Shown here: positions 42,046-49,781 of the stretch, one piece after another
How positions within the stretch are numbered: the first letter of the stretch is position 1
Layout: each line of letters opens with the position of its first letter
DNA from: Actinoplanes sp. L3-i22
GTDB taxonomy: Bacteria > Actinomycetota > Actinomycetes > Mycobacteriales > Micromonosporaceae
Length of the DNA: 64,000 nt
Direction: 5' to 3'
Assembly: GCF_019704555.1 (NCBI RefSeq)
Contig: NZ_AP024745.1
Location: 3,232,501 to 3,296,500, forward strand
Notes under the pieces: model-generated
Databases searched by the model: none
Seen by the model: only the letters and a program-made list of their open reading frames with translations
What the model was told of the DNA's origin: nothing
Made by a program: the position numbers and the translations under genes

Positions 42046-43010
42046 CCGCCGTGTCGGGCCGCGACGCAGAAAGTATGAGCGACGCAAAAAGCATGAACGT
42101 CACCCGGATCGCCGTGCTGGGCTGCGGCGCGATCGGCAGCCTCTACGCCGCCCACCTGGCCCGGGTCCCCGGCATAGAGGTCTGGGCGGTCGACCCCTGG
42201 CGCGCCCACGTCGAGGCCATCGAGTCCACCGGCCTGACCGTGATCGGCCAGGCCGCCTTCACCGCCCCGGTGCACGCCCGGACCAGCGCCGCCGACCTAC
42301 CCCCCTGCGACCTGGGCATCGTCGCCACCAAGTCGCTGCACACCCGGGACGCGGTGGCCGCCGCGAAGGACGCGCTGGCCGGCGCCGCCGTGGTCAGCGT
42401 CCAGAACGGGATCGGCAACGAGGAGCTGATCGCCGAGTTCCTGCCGCGGGTCATCCGCGGCACCATCGTCACGGCCGGCGCGGTCACCGCGCCCGGAACA
42501 GTCCGCTACGACGCCCCGGGCGATTCCTGGTTCGGCCCGTTCGAGCCGAGCCCGGCCCCGGCCGCCGGGATCGCGCTGCTGGCCGGGCTGCTGACCGAGG
42601 GTGGCCTGCGGACCCACGCGGTGGCGGACGCTCGCGGCCCGCAGTGGACGAAGGTGGTCTTCAACGCCGCGACCAGCCCGCTGGCCGCGCTGACCGGGCT
42701 GACCGTCGGCCAGGTGTGCACCGATCCGGACCTGCTCGCCCAGGTGCGGGTGCTGATCGCCGAGGCGCGGGCGGTCTGCGCGGCGGCCGGCATCGTGCTG
42801 ACCCGGGATCCGGCCGAGTCGGTCGAGGAGGCGGTCCGCGAGGCCTTCCATCACAAGCCCTCGATGCTCCAGGACGTCCTGGCCCGCCGCCGCACCGAGG
42901 TCGACGTCCTGAACGGCGGGATCGCCGCGGAGGGCCGCCGGGTCGGGATCGCGACGCCCGGGCACGACGCGATGGTCGCGCTGGTCCATGGCCTGGAGCG
43001 GTCCTGGTAA
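42042..43010 (+). CDS. Ketopantoate reductase-like (PanE/ApbA) dehydrogenase
   Basis: About 322 residues from ATG 42042, overlapping the previous stop; ATG 42093 (MNVTRIAVLGCGAIGS) is an alternative. NADP-binding GCGAIGSLYAAHLA at the start, VATKSLHT, VVSVQNGIGNEE, the catalytic-lysine block WTKVVFNAATSPLAALTG and C-terminal TEVDVLNGGIAAEGRRVGIATP are all family hallmarks. PanE makes pantoate, but in this catabolic context a related 2-oxo acid or sugar-acid reduction is as likely; panB and panC are not here. Confidence 0.87.
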   Translation: MTAVSGRDAESMSDAKSMNVTRIAVLGCGAIGSLYAAHLARVPGIEVWAVDPWRAHVEAIESTGLTVIGQAAFTAPVHARTSAADLPPCDLGIVATKSLHTRDAVAAAKDALAGAAVVSVQNGIGNEELIAEFLPRVIRGTIVTAGAVTAPGTVRYDAPGDSWFGPFEPSPAPAAGIALLAGLLTEGGLRTHAVADARGPQWTKVVFNAATSPLAALTGLTVGQVCTDPDLLAQVRVLIAEARAVCAAAGIVLTRDPAESVEEAVREAFHHKPSMLQDVLARRRTEVDVLNGGIAAEGRRVGIATPGHDAMVALVHGLERSW

Positions 43011-43075
43011 CGGCCCGGAAATGAGTCCGTGCAGCCATGGACATCTTTCCGAGTGTCGTTTACGTTTCTCGCAAC

Positions 43076-43098
43076 AGCGAAAGAAAGTAACTTTCGCT
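43076..43098. promoter_or_regulatory. Palindromic operator before the sugar ABC importer
   Basis: AGCGAAAG (43076-43083) and CTTTCGCT (43091-43098) are perfect arms around AAAGTAA; the nested core GAAAGTAACTTTC (43083-43095) is itself palindromic. It lies 37 bp before the binding-protein start and resembles the site at 41025-41037. Confidence 0.62.
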
Positions 43099-43134
43099 AG
43101 GTGAAAGTGCAGGACCACAGCGAGGAGTTCAGCC

Positions 43135-44115
43135 GTGAGTTCTCGTCCCCCGCGCGTCACACGCGCCATAGTCGCTTCCGGTGCCGCGCTGATGGTGCTG
43201 GCCGCTTGCAGTCACGCCTCGGATTCCGCCGGCACGACCGCCGGCGCCTCCGCGGCCCTCCCCAAGACGCTGGTCTTCTCCCCGCTCTCGCTCGCGCCGC
43301 CGGCCCTGAAGGGGCTGTCCGAGGGGGTGAAGGGCTACGCGAGCGGCAAGGGCTGGGAGGTCATCGTCCAGGATCCGAACTTCGACCCCAGCAAACAGAC
43401 CCAGCAGCTCAACGAGGTGCTCAGCTCGGGCCGGGCAGGCGCCGGCTGGATTCTCGCGGTGGCGCCGCCGTCGATGCTGCCGATCATCAAGACGGCCCAG
43501 TCCAAAGGCATCCCGCTGCTGGTCAACGGCCGCCCCGACGAGTACGGATTCAGCGGCCCGCAGCCCGGCGTCACGTTCGACTACGTCGACTACGCGGCCG
43601 GCGGCAAGGCGCTCGGCGAGCAGCTCGGCGCCTGCGTCAACGCGAAGATGGGCGGCAAGGCCGAGGTCCTCGCCGTGCAGAGCTCCGAGGGCCAGGCCGG
43701 CAAGAAGGAGTTCGAGGACGCCGCCGCGGCCGCCCTCAAGGCCACCGCCCCCGGCGCCACCATCGTGCAGTCCGTGATCGCCAAGGACCGGGCGAGCGCC
43801 CAGACCGACATCGGCAACGTGCTGCAGGGCAAGCCGACGCTGGGCGCGGTGATGGCGTCCAACGACGAGGGCGCGCTCGGCGCGCTCGGCGCGTTCTCCG
43901 CGGCCGGCAAGACGGCGCAGTGCGTGACCGACTTCGGCGGCAACGACGAGGTGCTGAAGAACGTCACCGACGGCAAGATCTTCGCGTCGGTCGCGCTGCA
44001 GTTCGACGCGGACATGACGCAGTCGTTCGACACGCTCGTGGCGATGCAGACCGACCCGAAGGCGAACGGTCAGGTCCTGATCGTCCCGCAGAAGGTCATC
44101 ACGGCGAAGGGCTGA
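43135..44115 (+). CDS. Sugar ABC transporter substrate-binding lipoprotein (RbsB type)
   Basis: A 326-residue lipoprotein; lipobox LAAC with C25 (ALMVLAACSHAS). The mature part follows the periplasmic-binding-protein type I fold of ribose/galactose-type importers: PALKGLSEGVKGYASGKGWEVIVQDPNFDPSKQTQQLNEVLSSGRAGAGWILAVAP, GIPLLVNGRPDE, GAVMASNDEGALGALGAFSAAGK. It should capture a sugar or glycoside outside the cell and deliver it to the permease encoded next. It is the first gene of the importer-GH1 operon. Confidence 0.92.
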   Translation: MSSRPPRVTRAIVASGAALMVLAACSHASDSAGTTAGASAALPKTLVFSPLSLAPPALKGLSEGVKGYASGKGWEVIVQDPNFDPSKQTQQLNEVLSSGRAGAGWILAVAPPSMLPIIKTAQSKGIPLLVNGRPDEYGFSGPQPGVTFDYVDYAAGGKALGEQLGACVNAKMGGKAEVLAVQSSEGQAGKKEFEDAAAAALKATAPGATIVQSVIAKDRASAQTDIGNVLQGKPTLGAVMASNDEGALGALGAFSAAGKTAQCVTDFGGNDEVLKNVTDGKIFASVALQFDADMTQSFDTLVAMQTDPKANGQVLIVPQKVITAKG

Positions 44116-44118
44116 GGG

Positions 44119-45165
44119 ATGACCGTGACCGCCGAGACCGGCAACCAGGTCGCCGCCGCCGGGCCGGAGCACGACCCGGCCGGCGTCCGCTGGCTGATCT
44201 TCGCCCGTGACCGGGGCATCTTCGTGCTCTGGGTGCTCCTGCTGATCGCCTTCAGCCTGTGGGCGAGTCCCTACTTCGCCAGCGTGAACAACGCGCTCCT
44301 GATCGCGAACGCGGCGGCGCTGACCGCGATCTTCGCGGCCGGCATCGCGGTCGGCATCATCTGCGGGGCGCTCGACCTGTCCATCCCGGGCACCGCCGCG
44401 ATGGCCGGCTGTGTCTGCGGCTGGCTGATGACGCACGGCGTCCCGGTCGGCGTCGGGATCGTCGCCGGCCTGGCCGTGGGCGTCGTGGTCGGGGTGGTGA
44501 ACGGGTTGATCGCGTTGCGCGGCTTCAACCCGATCATCGTCACGATCGGGTCGTTGTCGGTGCTGTCCGGGCTGGCCGCCGCGCTGGCCGGGGGGTACAC
44601 GATCCCGGGGCTGACCGGCCTGATGTTCCTGGGCACGGACCGCTTCGCGGGCGTTCCGGCGCCGGTCTGGGTGGTGGCGGCGCTGTTCCTGGCCGGGACA
44701 CTGTTCCTGACCCGGACCCGGGACGGCATCCGCCTGATGGCGGTCGGCGGCAACGCCGAGGCGGTGCGGCGCTCCGGCATCAACGCCGACCGGTACAAGG
44801 TGCTGGGCTTCGTGGTGAGCGGGTTCTGCGCGGCGCTCGGCGGCCTGGTGACGGCGGCCATGGTGACCGAGGCGAACCCGGCCGCCAACCCCGGCATCAT
44901 CTTCAACGCGCTCACCGCGGTCGCGCTGGCCGGGGTCGCGCTCAGCGGCGGCCGGGGCTCGCTGCCCCGGGTGCTGGTCGGCGCGCTGATCCTCGGCACC
45001 ATCGCGAACGGGCTGACCATCAAGGGGATCCAGCCGTACTGGGCCACCGCGGTCACCGGGCTGCTCCTGCTCGGCTCGCTCGGCCTGGAGAAGTGGGTGT
45101 CCACCACGGTCTCCCGGCGACTGGTCGCCACCGCCCAGGCGTCGGCCCACACCGGAACGAGGTAA
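44119..45165 (+). CDS. Sugar ABC transporter permease (RbsC type)
   Basis: A 348-residue membrane protein with 8-10 hydrophobic segments and the RbsC/MglC signatures: IFAAGIAVGIICGALDLSIPGTAAMAGCV, GLAVGVVVGVVNGLIALRGFNPIIVTIGSLSVLSGLA, and GGNAEAVRRSGINADRYKVLGFVVSGFCAALGG (the cytoplasmic coupling region), then ALAGVALSGGRGSLPRVLVGALILGTIANGLTI. It starts 3 bp after the binding-protein stop and is followed 2 bp later by the ATPase gene. Confidence 0.93.
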   Translation: MTVTAETGNQVAAAGPEHDPAGVRWLIFARDRGIFVLWVLLLIAFSLWASPYFASVNNALLIANAAALTAIFAAGIAVGIICGALDLSIPGTAAMAGCVCGWLMTHGVPVGVGIVAGLAVGVVVGVVNGLIALRGFNPIIVTIGSLSVLSGLAAALAGGYTIPGLTGLMFLGTDRFAGVPAPVWVVAALFLAGTLFLTRTRDGIRLMAVGGNAEAVRRSGINADRYKVLGFVVSGFCAALGGLVTAAMVTEANPAANPGIIFNALTAVALAGVALSGGRGSLPRVLVGALILGTIANGLTIKGIQPYWATAVTGLLLLGSLGLEKWVSTTVSRRLVATAQASAHTGTR

Positions 45166-45167
45166 CC

Positions 45168-45953
45168 GTGACCGAGACCGAGACGGCGCCCGCACTGGAG
45201 CTGCGCGGCATCGACATGCACTACGGCTACGTCCGCGCCCTGGACAGCATCGACTTCGCGGTGCGGCAGGGCGAGGTGGTCGGGCTGCTCGGCGACAACG
45301 GGGCCGGCAAGTCGACACTGCTCAAGGTGATGTCCGGGGCGCACCAGCCGACCGCCGGCACGATTCTGGTGCACGGCGAGCCGGCGGTGTTCCACTCGCC
45401 GAGCCAGTCGACCGCCGCCGGCGTACAGATGGTCTATCAGGATCTTGCCCTGGTCGACGCGCAGGACATCGCGACGAACCTGAACCTGGGCCGGGAGATC
45501 CTGCGCCGGGGACCGCTCGGCTGGCTCGGGTTCGTCGATCACAAGGCGCAGCGCAAGCGGGCGGCCGCCGAGCTCGACCGGCTGGGCGTGCGGACCGCGG
45601 CGGTGACCCGCCCGGTCGAGATGCTCTCCGGCGGTCAGCGGCAGGTGGTCGCGCTGGCCCGGGCCGCGACCCGGATCACCGGGGACCGCAACGGCGTGCT
45701 GCTGCTCGACGAGCCGACCGCCGCGCTCGGCTACGAGCAGACCAGGCAGGTGGAGGCGCTGATCCGGCGGATGGCCGAGCAGGGGGTGGCGTGCGTGCTG
45801 GTCACCCACAACCTGCCGCTCGCGGCCGAGGTCTGCGACCGGATCGTGGTGCTCAACCGGGGCCGCAAGGTCGCCGACGTGGCAGCCGAGAAGACCGACA
45901 ACGATCAGTTGGTCGGCTGGATCACCGGAGCGCGGGGGTCGATGTTCGCATGA
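45168..45953 (+). CDS. Sugar ABC transporter ATP-binding protein (single domain)
   Basis: About 261 residues from GTG 45168. Walker A GDNGAGKST, Q-loop MVYQDLALVD, signature LSGGQRQ, Walker [14 protein letters not shown]-loop VTHN. Unlike RbsA/MglA it has only one ATPase domain, as in the FrcA-like single-domain group, so it should act as a homodimer with the preceding permease. The open frame extends upstream into the permease gene but has no coding support there. It overlaps the GH1 gene start by 4 bp. Confidence 0.93.
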   Translation: MTETETAPALELRGIDMHYGYVRALDSIDFAVRQGEVVGLLGDNGAGKSTLLKVMSGAHQPTAGTILVHGEPAVFHSPSQSTAAGVQMVYQDLALVDAQDIATNLNLGREILRRGPLGWLGFVDHKAQRKRAAAELDRLGVRTAAVTRPVEMLSGGQRQVVALARAATRITGDRNGVLLLDEPTAALGYEQTRQVEALIRRMAEQGVACVLVTHNLPLAAEVCDRIVVLNRGRKVADVAAEKTDNDQLVGWITGARGSMFA

Positions 45954-47158
45954 CGTTTCTCTGGGGCGTCGCGACGTCCGGGCACCAGATCGAGGGCGGC
46001 AACGACACCAGCGACACCTGGTTCGCCGAGCACGTCTCGCCGACCGTCTTCCGGGAGCCGTCCGGTCCGGCCTGCGAGGGCCTGCGCCGCTGGCGGGAGG
46101 ACCTGGACCTGGTCGCCGGGATGGGCCTGACCGCGTACCGGTTCTCGGTCGAGTGGTCCCGGGTCGAGCCGGTCGAGGGGGAGTTCTCCGAGGCCGCGCT
46201 GGACCACTACGCCGCGATCGTGGACCGCTGCCGGGAGCTGGGCCTGGCGCCGGTGGTGACGTTCAACCACATGACGGCGCCGCACTGGTTCGCGGCCCGC
46301 GGCGGCTGGCTCGATCCCGGGTCGGCGGCGGCGTTCGCGCGCTACTGCACGGTGCTGATGGACCGGATCGGCGACGCGATCGCCTACGCGGTGACGCTGA
46401 ACGAGCCGAACCTGCCGCGCCTGCTCTCCTGGGTGCCGATGCCGGACTTCGTGCGCGATCTGGAGCGCGCCACCCTGGAGGCGGCGGGCCGGGCGGCCGG
46501 CGTCGAGCGGTACCGGCTGGCCAACGTCGCGCTGCCGGAGGAGTTCGACGCGCTGGAGACCGGCATGGCCGCCGGGCACCTGGCCGGCAAGGCGGCGATC
46601 AAGGCGTGCCGGCCGGATCTCCCGGTCGGGCTGAGCCTCGCGGTCGTCGACGACCAAGCGGTCGGCGACCCCACGATCAGAGATCAAAAGCGAATTGAGG
46701 CGTACGGCCGTTGGCTCCGTCTCGTCCGTGACGACGACTTCGTCGGCGTGCAGAACTACGAACGCGCCCGCTACGACGGCAACGGTCTGCTGCCGGAGGA
46801 GGGCGGCGGGCTGTTCTCCAGCGTGCACCCGTCGTCGCTGGGCAACGCGGTCCGCTACGTGCACGCCGAGACCGGCGTCCCGGTCTTCGTCACCGAGCAC
46901 GGCCTGGCGAGTCCCGACGACAGCCGCCGTGCCGCGTTCCTCGAGCCGTCCCTGGCCGGGCTGCGCGCGGCGATCGACGAGGGGGTGCCGGTGCTCGGCT
47001 ATCTGCACTGGACCCTGCTCGACAACTACGAGTGGATCTTCGGCTACGACGTCCAGCTCGGCCTGGTCGAGGTGGATCGCAAGACGTTCGACCGGACACC
47101 GAAGCCGAGCGCCGCCGAGTACGCGCGGCTGGTGCGAGCCTTCCGCCAGTCCTGGTGA
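45950..47158 (+). CDS. Glycoside hydrolase family 1 beta-glycosidase
   Basis: A 402-residue enzyme from ATG 45950 (MTFLWGVATSGHQIEGGN). Acid/base E152 in TLNEPN, nucleophile E316 in FVTEHGLA (usual TENG has His here), FSVEWSRVEP and LHWTLLDNYEWIFGYDVQLGLVEVD. It is shorter than typical GH1 (440-480), with loops trimmed. No signal peptide, so it works in the cytoplasm on the imported glycoside and probably releases glucose or a related sugar from a beta-linked aglycone. Translationally coupled to the importer ATPase. Confidence 0.92.
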   Translation: MTFLWGVATSGHQIEGGNDTSDTWFAEHVSPTVFREPSGPACEGLRRWREDLDLVAGMGLTAYRFSVEWSRVEPVEGEFSEAALDHYAAIVDRCRELGLAPVVTFNHMTAPHWFAARGGWLDPGSAAAFARYCTVLMDRIGDAIAYAVTLNEPNLPRLLSWVPMPDFVRDLERATLEAAGRAAGVERYRLANVALPEEFDALETGMAAGHLAGKAAIKACRPDLPVGLSLAVVDDQAVGDPTIRDQKRIEAYGRWLRLVRDDDFVGVQNYERARYDGNGLLPEEGGGLFSSVHPSSLGNAVRYVHAETGVPVFVTEHGLASPDDSRRAAFLEPSLAGLRAAIDEGVPVLGYLHWTLLDNYEWIFGYDVQLGLVEVDRKTFDRTPKPSAAEYARLVRAFRQSW

Positions 47159-47270
47159 CGCGCTGATTCTCGTACGACGAAATCGGTTTTTGTCTGTTGA
47201 AACCACAGCCCTGTGACGCCGATCGCACCACGGTGACCGGAGTGTGAAATGTGTTTTCAGTGAGTGAGAG

Positions 47271-48038
47271 TTGAGTCGGCTCGCCGGCCTGGCCGTGCTC
47301 GTCACCGGCACCGCCGGGGGCATCGGCCGGGCCACCGCGTTGGTCTGCGCCCGGGAGGGCGCCCACGTGATCGGCGGCGACCTCGACGCGGCCGGAGCGT
47401 CCGAAACCGCCGAGTTGATCCGGGCGGCCGGCGGCCGCACCGACACGATCGCCCCGGTCGACCTGGCCACCGAGGACGGCGCGCGGCACTGGGTGGACGC
47501 CGCGGCCGAGCTGGCCGGCGGCGTGGACGTGCTGGTCAACAACGCGTCGGCGATCCGGTTCGGCGCGATCGACGAGCTGTCCTACGCCGACTGGTCGTTC
47601 ACCATCCGGCACGAGCTGGACATCGTCTTCCTGGTCACCCGGGCCGCGTGGCCGCATCTGATCAGGCGTGGCGGCGGCGCGATCGTGAACGTCGGCTCGA
47701 TCTCCGGCTCGCGTGGCGCGTTCTTCATGCCGCAGAACGCGCACGGCGCGGCCAAGGGTGGGGTGCTCGCGCTGACCTACCAGCTCGCGGTCGAGGGCGG
47801 GCCGAAAGGGATCAGGGTCAACGCGGTCAGTCCGGCGATGACCGAGACCCCGCAGACGTTGCCGACCCTGATGGACCCGGACGGCCCGGCCGAGGCGATC
47901 CGCAACGCCGTGCCGCTGCGCAAGTGGGGGCAGCCGGCGGACGTCGCGAACGCGATCCTCTTTCTGGCCTCCGCCGACTCCTCGCACGTGACCGGCGCAA
48001 ACATCCCGGTCGACGGCGGCGCGGCGGCAGTCGGATGA
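47271..48038 (+). CDS. Short-chain dehydrogenase/reductase with His at the catalytic Tyr position
   Basis: A 255-residue SDR from TTG 47271. NAD(P) motif TGTAGGIG (12-19), NNAS at 90, S143 in NVGSISG, then NAHGAAKGG where the usual YxxxK appears as H158-G-A-A-K162. C-terminal GQPADVANAILFLASADSSHVTGANIPVDGGAAAVG is normal. The Tyr-to-His change at the proton donor would impair or alter ordinary dehydrogenase chemistry. It is separated from the GH1 gene by 112 bp and overlaps the FAD oxidase gene by 4 bp. Confidence 0.88.
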   Translation: MSRLAGLAVLVTGTAGGIGRATALVCAREGAHVIGGDLDAAGASETAELIRAAGGRTDTIAPVDLATEDGARHWVDAAAELAGGVDVLVNNASAIRFGAIDELSYADWSFTIRHELDIVFLVTRAAWPHLIRRGGGAIVNVGSISGSRGAFFMPQNAHGAAKGGVLALTYQLAVEGGPKGIRVNAVSPAMTETPQTLPTLMDPDGPAEAIRNAVPLRKWGQPADVANAILFLASADSSHVTGANIPVDGGAAAVG

Positions 48039-49366
48039 ACCTGATCCGCCGCGGCGACGCGGGATACGAGGCGGCCCGGGTCGGCCGGATCTTCAACGAC
48101 CGGCGGCCGGAGCGCTACCCGGCGGCGATCCTGCTCGCGGCCGACGCCGACCAGGTGGCGGCCGGCGTCCGCCTGGCCCGCACGGAGAACCTGACCGTAA
48201 GTGTTCGGTCGGGCGGGCACTCCTGGGCAGCCTGGAGCCTGCGGGACGACGCGCTGCTGATCGATCTCGGCAGCCTGAACCGGCTGGCGTACGACGCTAC
48301 GACCGGCGTGGTCGTCGCCGGCCCGGCCGCCCGCGGCGGGCTCGACCTGTCCCCGTACCTCGCCGAGCGCGGGCGCGCGTTCCCGGTCGGGCACTGCCCG
48401 GAGGTCGGGCTCGGCGGCTACCTGCTGCAGGGCGGGCAGGGCTGGAACGGGCGCCGGATGGGCTGGGCCTGCGAGAGCGTGGTGGCGGTCGACGTGGTCA
48501 CCGCGGACGGCGAGCTGGTCCGCGCCGACGCCGAGCGGAACAGCGACCTCTACTGGGCGGCCCGCGGCGCCGGCCCCGGCTTCCCCGGCATCGTCACCGC
48601 GTTCCACCTGCAGACCTACGAGGCGCCGGCGGTGATGTGGCACGACACCCGGTTGTTCCACCCGGACGACGCCGCCGCCCTGCTCGGCTGGCTGCACGAG
48701 CTGCTGCCGAAGCTGGACCGGCGGGTCGAGCCGGTCATCGCGGCCACCCGGCTGCCCGGCGAGCCCACGTTGCTGCTGCACACCACCGTCATGGCCGGCT
48801 CCGACGCGGAGGCCGCCGAGCTGCTGCGGGTGTTCGACGGCGGGCCGCTCGCCGGTCGGGAACGGGGCCACGTGACCGGGCCGACCTCGCTCGCCGAGGA
48901 GTGCGTGGCGCAGGCGGCGCAGAACCCGGACGGCTACCGGTACGCGGTCGACTGCACCTGGACCGACGCGCCCGCCGACGTCCTCGCGCCGCTGCTCAGC
49001 CGGCTCTGGAGCGAGCTGGACACCGAGCACTCGTTCTCCATCTGGTACGGCTGGGCGCCCGACCGGGAACTGCCGGAGATGGCGTTCTCGGTGCAGGGCA
49101 ACGTCTACATCGCCACGTACGCGATCTACCCCGACGCCGCCGACGACGAGAAGTACCGGAGCTGGGTGCACGAGCGGACCGCCGCCATCGCGCGGCACGG
49201 CGCCGGCGTCTACCTCGGCGACACCGACTTCACCCGGCGGCAGGACCGCTTCCTGTCCGATGCCCACTACCGGCGGCTCGAGGAGATCCGCGCCGAGCGG
49301 GACCCGGCCGGGCGCTTCGCGTCCTACCTGACCCGCGACCGGGCGGGGCTGAACGTCCATGACTGA
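48035..49366 (+). CDS. BBE-like FAD oxidoreductase with bicovalent flavin site
   Basis: About 443 residues from ATG 48035. PCMH-type FAD domain: SVRSGGHSW with H62 as expected 8-alpha-histidyl link, and VGHCPEVGLGGYLLQGGQGW with C121 as expected 6-S-cysteinyl link; then DVVTADGELVRADAERNSDLYWAARGAGPGFPGIVT. Such bicovalent enzymes oxidise sugars, oligosaccharides or plant-type alcohols and phenols using O2. The usual C-terminal YxN motif is not evident (it ends FASYLTRDRAGLNVHD). No signal peptide. Lies between the SDR and VOC genes with coupled starts. Confidence 0.88.
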   Translation: MNLIRRGDAGYEAARVGRIFNDRRPERYPAAILLAADADQVAAGVRLARTENLTVSVRSGGHSWAAWSLRDDALLIDLGSLNRLAYDATTGVVVAGPAARGGLDLSPYLAERGRAFPVGHCPEVGLGGYLLQGGQGWNGRRMGWACESVVAVDVVTADGELVRADAERNSDLYWAARGAGPGFPGIVTAFHLQTYEAPAVMWHDTRLFHPDDAAALLGWLHELLPKLDRRVEPVIAATRLPGEPTLLLHTTVMAGSDAEAAELLRVFDGGPLAGRERGHVTGPTSLAEECVAQAAQNPDGYRYAVDCTWTDAPADVLAPLLSRLWSELDTEHSFSIWYGWAPDRELPEMAFSVQGNVYIATYAIYPDAADDEKYRSWVHERTAAIARHGAGVYLGDTDFTRRQDRFLSDAHYRRLEEIRAERDPAGRFASYLTRDRAGLNVHD

Positions 49367-49781
49367 GGCCCGCCTGGACCACGCCGGGCTGTCGGTGCGG
49401 GACCTGGACGCGGCCGCGCGGTGGTACTGCGCCGCGTTCGGCTACGTCCGCGAGCTCGAGTTGCGGGTCGACGCGCTCGACCTGGACATCGTGATGCTGA
49501 TCCATCGCGGGCACGGCGACCGGCTGGAACTGCTGCACCGGCCCGGGTCCGAACCGGGGCCGCGCGCCGCGGATCCGGGGGCGGCGGCGCTGTCCGAGGG
49601 CTTCGGGCACGTGGCGTTCGACGTGGCGGATCTGGACACGACGTACGCCAAGGTGGTGGGTCTTGGGGCAACAGCGGTGATGACGCCGCGGCCGTCGCCG
49701 GAACCGGGGGTCCGGATGGCGTTCGTCGCCGATCCGGAGGGGAATCTGATCGAGATCCTGTCGAGAGGAACGACGTCATGA
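49359..49781 (+). CDS. VOC-superfamily (glyoxalase/dioxygenase-like) protein
   Basis: A 140-residue protein with two beta-alpha-beta-beta-beta modules: LDHAGLSVRDLDAAARWYCAAFGYV with H8 as metal ligand, LELLHRPG, then GFGHVAFDVADLDTTYAKVVGLGA and FVADPEGNLIEIL with the closing Glu. Members are metal-dependent lyases, isomerases or ring-cleaving dioxygenases. It overlaps its neighbours on both sides (8 bp and 4 bp), so it belongs to the same pathway as the FAD oxidase and FMN reductase. Confidence 0.88.
   Translation: MTEARLDHAGLSVRDLDAAARWYCAAFGYVRELELRVDALDLDIVMLIHRGHGDRLELLHRPGSEPGPRAADPGAAALSEGFGHVAFDVADLDTTYAKVVGLGATAVMTPRPSPEPGVRMAFVADPEGNLIEILSRGTTS

Noticed and set aside
43129..45318. 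729-codon reverse-strand frame opposite the sugar importer
   Set aside because: Shadow of three clear ABC genes.
47264..48034. N-terminal extension of the FAD oxidase to 700 residues
   Set aside because: The extension is the SDR gene in another frame; ATG 48035 overlaps the SDR stop as in the other coupled genes.
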